This document shows, piece by piece, positions 43,401 to 56,200 of a stretch of 64,000 nt of DNA. Within the stretch, counting starts at the first letter, position 1. Every line of letters begins with the position of its first letter. This DNA is from Taxillus chinensis (taxonomy: Eukaryota; Streptophyta; Magnoliopsida; Santalales; Loranthaceae): positions 22,596,148 through 22,660,147 of the forward strand of contig CM042090.1 of the NCBI GenBank assembly GCA_023512835.1, in the 5' to 3' direction. Under the pieces are notes generated by a model, which worked only from the letters and a program-made list of their open reading frames with translations, searched no databases and was not told the origin of the DNA. The translations under genes and the position numbers were made by a program.

Positions 43401-46087
43401 TGCAATCTTGTCCATGTCAAAACTAACACATTTTGATTCTAAATCATTCCCAATCAATAATCAAATAATGAAATAAAGGAACTATAACTACTTCTGTCAA
43501 CTAACAACATTTAATAGTTTTGGTCCAGTAGAAACATAGCAATTGACTGTTGCTAAATTTTTACCTGATGCACAATTCCAGAACCGGGAGGGACAACGAG
43601 CATGTTATGAAAAGCACTAGAACCCCACTTAAGAAAAGCAAATCTCTCTCTATTCCTCTGGAATTCAAGCTCCATGTTTGCTTGAGCTGCATTTTCTGAC
43701 CTCGTCACATCAACTTGAACTGAGTGATCAATGACAAGATCCACAGGAACCTGGATACAGAAAACCTTTATAAGATGGTGCAAACACAAACAGCAGCAGA
43801 TGATTAAAGTGAAATGTAAAATTCTAATGCATTACTGTAATCACTCGTCAATGATAAGTCTTCACAAATATCAATAAAAAAGTTATCTAGGGATGAAACT
43901 AGGATAAAATGATAGCTTGGCCGTTGGCATGCTTCATCTCTACTCTAGGTTTGTAACATTGAAACATCTTTACTAATATATATATATACACACACACACA
44001 CATAATAAAAAATAAAAATAAAAACCTCTATAATACCATCCAGCCAATTTTGAAAGAACATTTAGATGATAATGATAAACAAAATATTAGATTACATATA
44101 AGTACCAAAGGATTGATCTTGTTAGAATCACCACCAAGCTTGTTCATCGCATCACGCATACAAGCAAGGTCAACCACAGCTGGTACACCAGTAAAATCCT
44201 AGCAAAACAAAACACAAGAAAGTTAAAAATAGAAATATGATTCTTATAGAAATTGCAACTAAATTAATTAAGATCACCTGCAGCAGAACACGGGCAGGCT
44301 TAAAGGGAATTTCAACTTGCTTTGGGGAAGTTTTTTCCCAATCAATGATCTTCTCAACATCTTCCTTAGTGACTTGAAAGTTGTCACAATTACGAATTGC
44401 AGATTCCAGAAGGATTCTGATAGAGTATGGCAGCTTATCTACAATGCATAGGGAGGGAATTCTCGCTTAATAGGTCATACATACTTCAAGTACATAACTA
44501 CATAACCAAAGATGCTAGGATAATTGTATTTTAGAAATTGCTCCACATTACTAGTAGATTTGACACATGACAGAGATCAGAAGCAATTATAAGCTCAGGG
44601 TAACATGGAAAATTGTTCATGGATTCTACCTTAATAAAACATATGTTAGAACAAACAAAAAGATCAAAGAAAAAAAAACAAAAAAAGTTGGAAAATAAGA
44701 AAATGAGTAAAGCAATCAGGAAAGGGGAAACCAGCATTTTTCCAAGGTGTTCAAATTCTACAACATCAACATATAAACTATAAGCTTGATAATTCAATCT
44801 AATTAGCTAAATAATAAATATGCTATGAAATATCCAAGAAAATCACATCAACTTTATACATATCTATGCACACATAATCTTAAACACGCTACAATACATA
44901 GTTTGTAAACATAACTTCAAGATTTTATAAAACTTCAAAGGTAATAGTTGACTAATTCCATAAAATTTACGTGATAATCGTAGTACTTTGAGAGTAAGGC
45001 CATATCTAAGTTGTATGTCCCACGTCCTACTCCACACTTACAATAAGGGGTCACATCCCCTTACTGATTTTTGTGTCTCAGGTACGTCCAGTGAAAAGCA
45101 CCAGTGAAGCCAAAAATAGAAAACAATAAAAGGAGCATCCATTAGCAGTGTAAAGAAACAAATGCAGCTCATAGGGCACACTCCAATTCACAGGGTTACA
45201 GAATAATACCTATTCTCGGATCATTGAGCGCAGGCAAGCTATAGAACTTCCCAAATTCACCACCACTTGGCTTGGGTAGACCAGTCAAGATTCCTTTGAA
45301 AGCATGCTCAGAGGCTAGGCCAAATACGATATTCTATCAGGACAGATAATTTTTTAAACTCGTATACTAACTAAAGCAGGAAAAAATGTTAAAATCGCAT
45401 GCATGAAAAATGCACAGTAACCAAAAATATTGACGTGATTAACGATATCATCCGTGGAATTTTGAATCTTTCATGCGTTTGAAGGGTTATCCGTTTGAGC
45501 AGGAGGACCAACAAAAATATACGCATACGAACTTGCATATATAAACTAGAAAATTTATCAATAAAAAATAAAAGTATATACTTGAAATTAATCAATCATC
45601 ATACTATAAATAACGCCAAGAATACGCCTCAAAAAAATTACAATCCTTAATTTCCGCATATGAAAGGTTGATCCAATAAATGCGTCAGAATCAAGTGTGT
45701 GTGTGTGTGTGTAGTCAGATAACTTGAATCCAGGATTTTGGGACACGAAACGGGAAATATCAAAGTGAAGACAGTCGTACCCATGGTAGCGATCTTGCGC
45801 TCCAATCTATGAATAACGGGAGCTAGGGTCCGGATCTGAGCCCTAAGGCTAGCCGGAGAGCTCCAATCAGCGCGTTGGCTCCACCGCGGAATCGAAGAGA
45901 AGGACCGGAGTGATCCAAACGCGGTGGAGGAGGAGAAGCTGAAAGATCGACGATTCACGAGCGACAGCGACGCCTGCGACGGCGACGCGTTGGGTCTGAA
46001 GCTAGGAAACGGAGACACGAAGGAGGAGGCGATCCTAGCCCTAGAGGCTCTGAGCAGAGCCGCTGAGGATGAGGAGTGTAGATGCAT
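34466..46087 (-). CDS. ACO3: Aconitate hydratase, mitochondrial (ACO3-like), 20 exons
   Basis: Exons (high to low): 46087-45781, 45314-45210, 44438-44278, 44198-44106, 43750-43565, 43399-43238, 43000-42856, 39825-39683, 39596-39540, 39445-39366, 39267-39192, 38891-38706, 38546-38479, 38343-38225, 38116-37995, 37697-37599, 37511-37032, 36456-36358, 36246-36004, 34531-34466. The product is 998 residues and isomerises citrate to isocitrate with a [4Fe-4S] cluster. Cluster Cys are 542 (SCTNTSNP), 608 and 611 ([10 protein letters not shown]). Other family blocks are [51 protein letters not shown] and the C-terminus [15 protein letters not shown]. About 100 Ser/Arg-rich N-terminal residues form the mitochondrial presequence. 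An internal Met at 102 matches the start of cytosolic forms. Intron 7 is 3 kb and holds plastid-derived DNA. Confidence 0.95.
34960..35730. repeat. AT-rich intron sequence resembling the 46.7-47.2 kb region
   Basis: The last aconitase intron (34532-36003) contains AT-rich sequence with scattered motifs such as GTTTATT, AAACCGTTTATGAA, GTTTGTCAATATTAACGA and AGCAAACAAATATGAACAA. Similar GTTCATGAACGTTTATT-type motifs fill 46680-47215. This may be the same dispersed repeat family in the opposite orientation. The similarity was judged by eye only. Confidence 0.3.
40013..40087 (+). pseudogene. trnH-GUG: Plastid-derived tRNA-His(GUG) gene copy in aconitase intron 7
   Basis: The sequence matches plastid trnH-GUG almost base for base: GGATGTAGCCAAGTGGATCA, an intact anticodon stem-loop GTGGA-TTGTGAA-TCCAC with anticodon GTG at 40048-40050, then CGCGGGTTTAATTCCCGTCG. 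It differs by a few substitutions, mostly C-to-T, and an A-A mismatch in the acceptor stem. It lies antisense to aconitase, inside intron 7. It is probably non-functional nuclear plastid DNA (NUPT). A route through the mitochondrial genome, which also carries plastid-like trnH in many plants, is possible. Confidence 0.88.
40256..40404 (-). pseudogene. trnI-GAU: Plastid-derived trnI-GAU 5' exon and intron fragment
   Basis: On the minus strand this reads CGGGCTATTAGTTCAGTGGT then AGAGTGCTCC, corresponding to the 5' exon of plastid trnI-GAU. It continues into group II intron sequence: AATTGCGTCGTTGTG, CCACATGGATAGTTTAATGTG, TTCATCAGCGCCTGATCC, GATCATCCAAGGCACATTAG and GTTTGAAACCAAACTT. Compared with the plastid gene as recalled, about 22 bp is missing between the GTTGTG and CCACATGG blocks, and about 20 bp is missing before GTTTGAAACC. 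The copy is therefore decayed. It lies ~170 bp from the trnH copy although the two genes are not neighbours in a standard plastome. Confidence 0.8.
40501..42792. repeat. Pair of ~137 bp direct repeats inside aconitase intron 7
   Basis: Copies at about 40501-40637 and 42657-42792 share GAGATTAAA, TTTAAAGAGA, TCTATTTCTTTTCACTTC, AATTTCA, ATTCAATA-CAAGATA-ATGTTCA, and AAACAG-TTATTA. A GTTGAAATG-TAAACA motif precedes each copy and occurs a third time near 42518. The 2 kb between the repeats therefore looks like the product of a segmental duplication or a large insertion within the intron. Confidence 0.7.
40859..40908. repeat. G-run followed by A-run in aconitase intron 7
   Basis: A GGGGGG-TTT-GGGGGGGGGG tract is followed within about 10 bases by a 17-base A run. 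On the plus strand the G tract could form a G-quadruplex. It may also be an assembly-difficult site. Confidence 0.75.
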
Positions 46088-46198
46088 GGTGATCGCGCAT
46101 TCAAGAAAAGCCTCCAGGGGTGTTGGAGGTTACGGGCGATCAGGTGGAAAGCTCGGCTCCAAGCTTTGATGGAGTCTCTGGAGATGGAATTGGTCGAT

Positions 46199-46245
46199 CG
46201 AGAGAGAGGGGGGGGGGAGGAGGAGGAGGGGGGTGGAGGGCGTGT
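46199..46245. repeat. G-rich tract at the aconitase 5' end
   Basis: The plus strand carries a run of nine or more G followed by several AGG units, GGGGGG and GGAGGG. This lies 110-160 bp upstream of the aconitase start codon. In the aconitase mRNA sense it is a C/T-rich leader or core promoter tract. The non-coding strand has G-quadruplex potential. Confidence 0.8.
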
Positions 46246-46259
46246 GGAGTCGACGATGA

Positions 46260-47247
46260 CCTAGGAAGGCGCGCCACTACGCAATAAAAGGAGATTGAAG
46301 CTGGGATCGTAAAGGAACCAGTGAAGTTGGAATGGGCACGCTCCGACCACGGGCCTTATAGTAGTAACCAATAGAATATTGCCGTGTGGTACTTCACTGT
46401 TATTCGCTGCGTGGGAGCGCCACGTGTCCTTTTTCCTGGAGAACGGTGAGTCGCGCCATACGGGCCGGACTATTCGCCATGCGGGCCCAATAGACATTGG
46501 TCGCGACTGTGATGGGGCCCAACAAACGAAGTCGATTCGGCGTTGAGTTTGTTTATTCTACCTGGGCCGGGGGTGGACCGTGGAGACATGTGAATGGAGA
46601 TTGGTCGTACGACTTTTCCTGCGAAGCTTCATGGATTATTAGTCAAAAATAAAATAAATCGTTAAATGCACGGAACAAATTACGTGTATAATCATGACCA
46701 GGATTCGGTTTGTTTATATTATTTCATTAATTTTTTTACTGTTCATTGATAGTTATAAACAGACATACTGATTTATTCAATAACATATTTATTTAATGAT
46801 ATTAATCTGTTTATTTTATTCACAAACTCAAATAGTTTGTCCATTTGTGAATTATAACACTTAATTATCTAAAAATTATAAATAAATTAATTTGTTCATT
46901 CACAAATTAAGATTGTTCATCCAATCAACTATTTGTGAACTAAAACACTATAATCTTTAAAAATAAACACATTGTTTGTTATTTGTTCATATTCATAAGC
47001 GTGATTATTAGTGTTTTCATATATTATTTGTAAACGCATGTTTGTGAATATAAACAAGCTGAACATAATATTATTTGTTCAATTGTTTATGTTTGTAAAT
47101 GAACAAAATATACATACTATTCCTTTTTAAAATGAATGAATATAAATAATTTTTTATTGAATCAAACACGAGTTTGTTCATGAACGTTTATTCATTTATA
47201 GTTTTAGCCATGACTCAATTTTTATATGATAGTAAATTGTTCGTTAC
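46260..47247. other. Aconitase promoter and AT-rich flank
   Basis: 46260-46620 is GC-richer and contains CCACGTGT (46420-46427, a G-box) within the probable aconitase promoter. 46680-47215 is AT-rich with repeated GTTCA, TGAAC and TTTGT-type motifs, probably a dispersed repeat remnant. No gene is seen. Confidence 0.5.
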
Positions 47248-47886
47248 CAAAGACGAATCCAGAAAGTTCAGTTAGGAGGAGTCAATATACAAAGTATGTA
47301 ATTCATATTTAATAAGTATTATTTTAAACTATCATTAGTAAGACCAGTCCCAAAATTTAGAAGGTTCAAGATAATTATTAAATTGAGAGCCCTTATGTAG
47401 ATACAATTAAACTAATGATTTTAAATTTTATTATTACTTTACTATAAAAATAGTAATAATATAATATTTTAAAATATATATAATCATCAAAATTATAAAT
47501 TAATTTTAAATTCTTTGCTATCATTAAAGGTTAACCCAATATGACATGAGGTCTAAAAGCCCTAGTTTTAATTTAATTTTTCGAGCCCCAAGACTTAGGC
47601 CTCACTTACCTGGCAGTACTGATGATTAGTACAATTTAAGTTAAATTACTAATATAAAAGCATAAAAACCTCATCAAATTATCATATAATCAAATTACAT
47701 AATTTTTTAAAATTATATAATTTATTTACCACTATTATAGTTAGCAATATATTTACCATAAATAATATATAATAGTAAATTATATTATTAATTAGTTATA
47801 ATTATAAATTATATATAATATATGTAGAATTAAAAATAAAATTTAATATACATGCCCCCCCGCCTGCCCCCCTAAATTTGTCTCTG
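47248..47886 (+). mobile_element. hAT-like non-autonomous element (copy 1) with 8 bp target duplication
   Basis: The left end reads CAAAGACGAATCC. The reverse complement of the right end reads CAGAGACAAATTT, forming a short terminal inverted repeat. The flanks are TTCGTTAC (47240-47247) and TTCTTTAC (47887-47894), an 8 bp target-site duplication with one mismatch, which is diagnostic of hAT transposons. The 639 bp interior is AT-rich without a coding frame. A second, inverted copy occurs at about 62925-63465. Confidence 0.72.
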
Positions 47887-50278
47887 TTCTTTACCTAATA
47901 GCATCTTCAATAATATTTTCTATCATTTATATAAATGTATAACTTTGTTCATAATTTTATACATATAAATCCAACACTATTTATAGTTTAACTAAAATTT
48001 TAGCACAAAGCTGTTTTTTATGTTTATATAGCTTTATTTAACCAAAAACAATCAAATAACCCTTCAGCTTTTTGAAGTTATGATTCTTTGATCTAACGTT
48101 AATTATTTGGATAGTGAATAATGAGTTTTCATTTGTAAAAAGATAATGTAATAATTATTGAAAGCCATGTAAAGAGCATGTTTGTGTTAAAGTGAACTTG
48201 ACTCTTTACCTATATATAATAAATAACTTGTTAGAATGGCTCTAGTGTACTTTTCATTTGTAACACTCCCCTTAAATGATAATAATATCTAACTTGTTAA
48301 AACCTTATTTGATAAAATATCATTTGGATGTTGACCCTATAAATATATATAAAAAAAACATAAGAGTTGGCATATCAAAATATAAAATAAAAACTTTTAA
48401 ATACTGCCATAACACAACACCATTTTATGATTATTATAAAACAAATTATACTCACTGGATGAATCATAAATATATGACAGCATCGTTTTGAATCCTCAAA
48501 ACCGGTCTTTAACAAAAATAAAATGGCATATAAGACATGTTTATTTTATAAAATGTTAATCTTCAAGCAACAAAAGTCACATAAGTACATTAGGTGACAA
48601 AATATCACCACTAAATGTAGAAACAATATTGTTCAATTAATTGGGCACAAATGCTATGAAAATATGCACCAAACAGCTAATTGATGTTGAATTTTGATGC
48701 AAGACATAAAAAACCTAATACTTGTTTTGTTGTCAACCGAATCGATTATGATATTATTGTGTATTTACAAAAACACAATTATTTGTAATAATTCAAAAAT
48801 ATGTCACGTAAGTTGATAAAAACATTATATTTATTGTGAAAACGCTACCTTATGAGTTTGTCTTTATTGATGCACGTTTCCTCAATATATATTTATTTCA
48901 CTCATATGAAATCTTAGCAATGTAATCATTATAGATAACACGAGTTCACTTCACTGCAGACAGATGCATGCACGAGTAAACCTAGCATTCACATGGATGG
49001 AAAAAACCTAAGTTCTTATAAAATATGCTTTAGTCGCCTATAAACTTCTATGGCCATTGAATCATTATTTACAGAGTGTGTTCTTCGTTTTTTTTTATGG
49101 AAAATGAGAGTTATCAAATTGCATTACTTTTTATTTTGCTATAAAAATTATTTAAGTATTAGGATCGTTAATGTTTTGTTTCATAGACTCGTTAAGTCTA
49201 TTACAAACAAAAGTTGTACGATTCTTAATTGTCTTTCAAAATATTTATATTATTTGCAACCAAATAATCTTGTGTGGTTAATAAACTATTGAGTTTTTAA
49301 ATGAGATATATTTAATCACGTAGATTCTCATATATGAGGCAACAACATACAAGTGAAACGTATATTTTTAAAATAGTTATTTTATTCAAATAAATATTTA
49401 AATAAAATATCATTTTATTAAAAAAAAACACGTGTATCAAATTAAAGTGTGGATATTATTAAATGTCCGCACTTTGTTTTTTAAAACTAAAACCTATTTT
49501 GAAAATTGATAACCAAGCTCACAAGACATGTGATTTTGTCTAGAATTGATTTTATAACAATTACATATTTTATATGTAAGGTACTTATTTATTTAAAAAT
49601 TAATAGTATAATTTAAAAAATACAAAGAGTAAATGGCTTGGTTGAATAACTTGATTGGAATTTTGTTTTTGAAAACAAATTCTGACTCGAATAAAGTTCA
49701 TTTGATATAATTACTTTCCTAATAACATCAGAATTTATTCAAATTAAATAAAATAGTTTGTTTTAAAAAATTTCAATTTCATTTTTTTTGTGTTTTAAAT
49801 AGTTATATTAAATTTTTTATGCAACCGAATTGTATTTAAAAAAAAAAATCTTTCTCAACAGGAAAAATAAATTTATGAATTCAAACTAAAAAAATAAAAA
49901 AATAAAACAGCCCCCTTTAATTTACCCACTTCCAATCGGAGACGCAATGCGGCTCCGGAATTGGGAACTCGGTACATTTCCTGCGCATGCACTCGTCCCT
50001 CCCCTCATCTCCCTCACCCCTAATCGCAGCGGCGGTGGCGGTATCGAGCGCTCCTTTTGCAGGTGGATTGACGGGCCAGGCCTGCTTCGCAGAAGTTTTG
50101 CGCAGACGGTACACACCGCAGCGATCTCTCTCTCTTCGGTGCATAAAGCTTCTGGTCTTTGGTTTTCGATTTTCGTTTGCTTTTGTCCCTAAGTAACTCT
50201 CTAGGGTTTCAGCTTCAGTAAGCTTTACCTGTTCTCTCATCACTCTCTGCGAATTCACACTCACCTTGGCACTCAATT
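47887..50278. other. AT-rich intergenic region upstream of AXR1
   Basis: Nothing gene-like is supported. The final ~350 bp (49917-50278) is GC-richer and represents the AXR1 promoter and leader, with a CT-rich stretch at 50124-50137. The boundary is consistent with transcription starting around 50100. Confidence 0.5.
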
Positions 50279-53200
50279 ATGGCTGAACCCAAGACTAAGT
50301 ACGATCGCCAGCTCAGGTACTACTTCAAATTCCTCATATTGCACCCAGGCTTTTTAGACTCGGGCCGTGACCCATCGCATCCCTCTCCCAGAAGGCTGGC
50401 CAGGGTGATACTATTGGTTTGAATCATATAGGATTTAGAACATGTTTTTGTTCTCAAGTAAAATATAAACTTGACATTGGATTCCTACGTATGTTTATGT
50501 CAAAATAAACTGGGCAAACACCCTTCCCAGACACCCTCTAATCACTGCATGGATTATTTCCACCCCTTGGCAACCCAAACACCATACTACTCGAAAATCC
50601 CATGAATAAACCCCATCTGTTGTAGGAATAAATTGAATTATTACCATCAAGAAACATCTCTCGAATTGTTGCATATATGCACATTTGTTTTTATAAGTAG
50701 ACAAACTGAATATATGTTATTTATTAGTGAGGAGGTACAGAATATAGAACTCGCAGGCTAGCATACTAGTAGCCCACACTTCTTGTGTGAGGAAAAAAAA
50801 CTAAACCATAAAATAACTAATAAGCCTGTACATAAGTGATCAACACCTCATTTTTTGGCTTTGATTACACGATATTCATTTCATGCTATGTTTTTTATTG
50901 AATGTATAATGTGCATATCTGGTCCACATAATTTTATCAACTAAAGGATGGTGACATTGACGTAATCAAATTAGATGAGGTTTCAGATTAAAATGATGTT
51001 GTTTTGATTGCAATTTTATAAGGTCATTAAAGTAATTTACTTAAATAATGTTGGTTTGGGGCTTGAAACATTACCTAATGATGTCATTTGACGAGGCCTA
51101 CCTCACCATCCTCTTGTAATTTAATTATGTAAAACATGCATAAAAGTTGGAGTGGCTCATTTTTGTTCAGGTAATTTGGTTTAGGTAATTTTCATTTGAA
51201 CTTAAAACCTATCCCTATTGTAGGATTTGGGGTGAGCAAGGACAGGCTGCACTTGAGACAGCTAGTGTGTGCTTACTTAATTGTGGTCCTACTGGTTCTG
51301 AAACACTGAAGAATCTTGTTCTTGGTGGAATTGGAAGCATCACTGTAATTGATGGTTCTAAAGTTGAAGTAGGCGACCTTGGAAACAATTTTATGTGTAT
51401 GTTATCGGATTCTAATAATTAATTCTATTTTAGTTTACCTTAGTTATTATTTTCATAAAACAATTCGTTCTGATGTTGTCAGTGGATGAGACAATTGTTG
51501 GGGAATCAAAGGCAAAATGTGTATGTGCTTTTCTTCAGGAACTCAATGAATCTGTTAAAGCCAAGTTTGTTGAAGAGTATCCGGAAGCACTCATTGAGAC
51601 AAACCCATCATTCTTTTCCCAGTTTACTTTGGTTGTAGCTACTCAGGTTGGCATTTATGATTGCAAGTGTTGGAATGAGTTTTCTCTTACCGTTTTATTG
51701 GAAAATGTTGCTTTGAAAAAGAAAAATTGACCTCTATTCTTGAAGGTGGCTAGCATTTGATTTTTCAAATATCAACAGTAGGCTATCGCATATGTTAGAA
51801 TTTATGGGCTATCCTTGCTTTCCTTTTATTTTTAATTATAATAACTTTCACGTGGGTGTTCCCAAAAATTCATAGCGGAATAGGCGTGCATTAAATTTTT
51901 TGGTGATGTCAAAAATATTTATCTGCATTTATTTTTAAATACAAGAAATTAAGGAGGGGAAATATGATTACTGCTTTTCTGCTGTATTATTAGAGTCTGA
52001 ACTTAGATATATATTGGTGGTTAGTTGCCCCGGTGGCTTTACTTTTGACTTGGATTAAAAAAATCTGTTTTTTTTAACCAAGTGTAATATTTTGAAAGAG
52101 GGTTGTTATATAATTCCAGCTTGTTGAAGATTCAATGCTGAAGCTGGACAGAATTTGTAGGGAGGCAAACGTGATGTTGATATTTGCACGTTCTTATGGA
52201 CTTACTGGGCTTGTCCGGATAAGTATGAAGGTATGGGATTTTAGGGTTGAAGCCTTTTCATTTTCTTGGTTTTCCGGAAAGTTTGTATCAGAATATTGAG
52301 TGCTTCTATTTAAGAAATTCGTGGTGGCTAATATAGATGTTTTATGGTTTTCCTGTAAGATGCCTTCGCATAACATAAGACCTATTGTGTCAAATTAAGA
52401 TAAATGTTTGAAAACTGGCATATGTCAAATAGTTTTTGCATTATTTTAGAAGTTTGAAAATTCTTTTTTGTATAGTTAAAAACGTGTCCTAAAACTGTTA
52501 AAATCAGAATTTTAATCGTAAAATTGTAAGATTTTAAGATTTCACCCCTCTTGACATATTGAACTATATCACAAAATCAAGATTGTTAAAATTGCTTGAT
52601 GAATTGTAAAATCGTGAATGATTTTAAGATTCTACTATTTAGTTTAGGCTCCATTGGTACGATAGTTTTATTTTTAAAAAAGTGGATCCAAATAATTTAA
52701 AATTATTTATGAGTGATATAGATTGATACTAGTCCATAGTTTTTAAAAACAATTATGTTTTAAAAACAATCATGTTTAAAAAAAACACTGCCGTACCAAA
52801 TGTAACTTTATTTTTTTTACAACACTAAAGAGATTGACATGTAAACATTTATGGTAAAAATTATAGTTCTTCTCTCATCGGTGTAAAAATAATGTTACCG
52901 TATTATATAATATATATGTTTTGTGATGTTATGAAAGTAGATGGTGATCTAGAGAATAATATCGGTGATGATATCTTTTATTTATTTAAAAGAGAATATG
53001 TCATCACAAAAACCACTATAATTATTCTTAGTTTATGTATGATATTTGCTACTTTTGTAATTTGAATAGTTTTTATTGTAATTTTAACAAATTTACTTGA
53101 TATTTCTCACAATTGATTTAGTAATACAAAAACTGCTGAGGCCGATTAGAGGCTTTGTGGTCCTTAACCACCTACCACTTTTTAGAACCTTAAGATATAT

Positions 53201-56200
53201 TGGTTTCATTTTGTTTTTGTTCATGGCAGGAACATACTGTGATTGAGTCAAAGCCTGATCACTTCCTTGATGACCTTCGGCTTAATAATCCATGGCCTGA
53301 GCTCAAGAGGTGAAGTTTTTATATTTGATTCTGATATTGTTCTTCATTTCCACGCAGATCTCTATTCAATGACAAGTTGTTACAAGACGATGAGTGAGAG
53401 TAACCATCTTCATCCTCTTGCTGTCACCTTTCTACACTATATTCTGATATGGCTATGTTGATAGGTTTGGAGAAACAATTGATCTAAACGTGACAGATCC
53501 TGTAGTCCATAAGCACATACCATATGTAATCATTCTTGTCAAGATGGCAGAGGAGTGGGCAACAAGACATGGTGGTAGCCTTCCATCAAGTAGGAGTGAG
53601 AAAAATGAGTTTAAGGTTTAAGATGCCCTAGTTACTTTTTATTTTGTTAATTTTTTTTTGGTGTCTAGTTATGTGACTTGGTTGTTGAATGTCAATTTTA
53701 GGATCTTCTTAAAGCCAAGATGATTGAAATGGATGAAGAAAACTATAAAGAAGCTATTGAAGCCTCGTTCAAAGTCTTTGCCCCTTTCGGAATTAGTATG
53801 TGACTTAAGAAGCACAGTTCACAGTTTTTTATGTATGTAAATAGGAAACTATTGAAAGAGGATTCTTTGTAAGTAATAAATAACACCCAAGTCCATATAT
53901 CTAAAATCCTCATCCTTCATTAGCTAACACCCTTGAACTACTAATATTTTTGATCGATATTTTGAATTGTAAAAAATTGTGAGTATGTAATTTGGGTGCT
54001 TCAACTCCCAAGGTTTTTTATCAAATGTTATTTTAGCTAATTTTTTTAGCAAATTGTAGACTTTTAATTCATAAATTTAGCAAACCAATATAGTAGGAAC
54101 TCACAATTTACTGAAGTTTTTAGCTACAATATGGACTTCAAAAACACTTTATAGCGATATATGGTTTATATTTGCTCACATATATATAATTTTAAAAACA
54201 TTTGATGAGTACGCTCTTAGATTGTAAACAATTGACACCTGAATCATTTACTCAGGTCCATGAAAAAAATATTGCATTTGAATACAGTTGTCTGACTTGC
54301 TAGTCCTCATCACATTGCTATTGGTTGGTGAATTTTATTTATTGCATGCCAGGTTCAAATTTGAGAAAAATAATTGATGATAGCTGCGCAGAAGTTGATT
54401 CTAGTTCTTCTGATTTTTGGGTCATGGTGGCAGCCTTGAAGGTTAGTATATCATATCTAAGATTTTGCTAACTAGATTAACTTAGCGTATACATTGGAAG
54501 GAAGAAACTGCTGTTTTTGATACATTCTTAAATCAATATATTTTTGTGCTTTGCTATCCTTGCTTTTTAGGAATTCACTGCTAATGAAGGTGGTGGGGAG
54601 GCACCCCTTGAGGGGTCGATACCAGATATGACATCTTCAACTGAGTTAGTGACTTTTATTTTATTTTTTTATTTTTCTCCATCTGGGCTCAACTGTACCC
54701 AATATGTTGGGAATCATTGAAATCAATTCATTTCTTTTAGGCATTACATAAATTTGCAAAAAATATATCAATCTAAGGCTGAAGCTGATGTTCTTGCTAT
54801 GGAGCAAAGGGTGAGGAATATTCTAAAGAAAGTTGGGAGAGATTCAAATTGTATTTCAAGGGCAAAAATAAAAAGCTTCTGCAAAAATGCAAGAAAACTC
54901 ACAGTAAGTACTTATGTTGCATCTATATTTCTTGTCTGTCTTATCACTTCTTTCATTAGGCAGGACAAAGTAATAATATTCTCTACCCCATTCTAGTAGG
55001 AATCAGTTTCTCACATGACTTGAGATATTTGAGGAAGCATAGATTACAAAAATTTGCACACTTTTTGATAGATATTTGATTTTCATTGATGAGCTTGGTC
55101 AATGCTATACTTTTTCTGTCTATTTCTCAATTCTTTTTGTGTGTTGTTTGGGTGTTAGATACTTTTATTGTACCATTACCATAAATTTTGATCTTGACCT
55201 CAATTCGTTATGAAATCACTGAATGCATGATATTGTTAAAGGGCATGTGTGCACCTACCCTTGGAGGCAAGGTCTGTGCTTACAAAAAAAATGCAACCAC
55301 TTTGTGTCATTCTGGACTTCAAGCAGAACTTGTAGCTAATTTCACAGAAACATAAAAGACATTATTATCCTCTTCTTTACATTTTGTTTAGTTTTACATG
55401 TAAATTGGCATGTTTGTTATTGGAAGTCAATAATAAGTTATATATATAACTTATTATATATATATATGTATATATATATGGTCATGCTGCAATGAGATGT
55501 GCGTGATCTCAGTCTGGATCCAACAATTCACATTTACTGCAACTCCACTACAGTGTTGCTACATTACATGTCTAATGGACCGTTGGATCTAGATCTGACT
55601 TGTCATTTTAGCAAAACCCCATATATATATATATATATATCTTTGGAAGAACTATTGAGTGCCTAATCTTCCTCAGGGCACTCATAGGCTCTCTATGGGC
55701 ATATCACATGATACCATTATTGAAGGTTGGTAACTTTTATAAGTTTGTTTTAGCTCATTGAAATAGGTCCATGTAACCCTAAATATATAATCGCGTGTCC
55801 ACTTAAGATTGTCTTGGTTCAGCAGGTTAAGCCTTGGGTTTACTCCCTAGTGGTCGCAGTTCAACTTCTCACAAGACCAATGGAGGATTTTCAGGCCGTT
55901 GACTTTAGGGCCTCATGAGATTAGTTGAGGGGCATGCAAGCTGGTCCTAACACCTACAATTATCATATATATATATTATCATTAATAATACCTAGCAACT
56001 TGGGATAATTTTATTTGATAAACATAAAAATATTTCTACCACACAATGCAATCGACAAATATGAGATTTGGCATTCAAGATCTTCCATTGAAATTATGTA
56101 GGAGTAATTTCCATCAATTTTTCAGATGCTTGTAAGGTATTTCCAATTCAGTTTTATTTTATGGTATGCAGGTATGCAGGTTTCGCCCCATTGAGGACGA

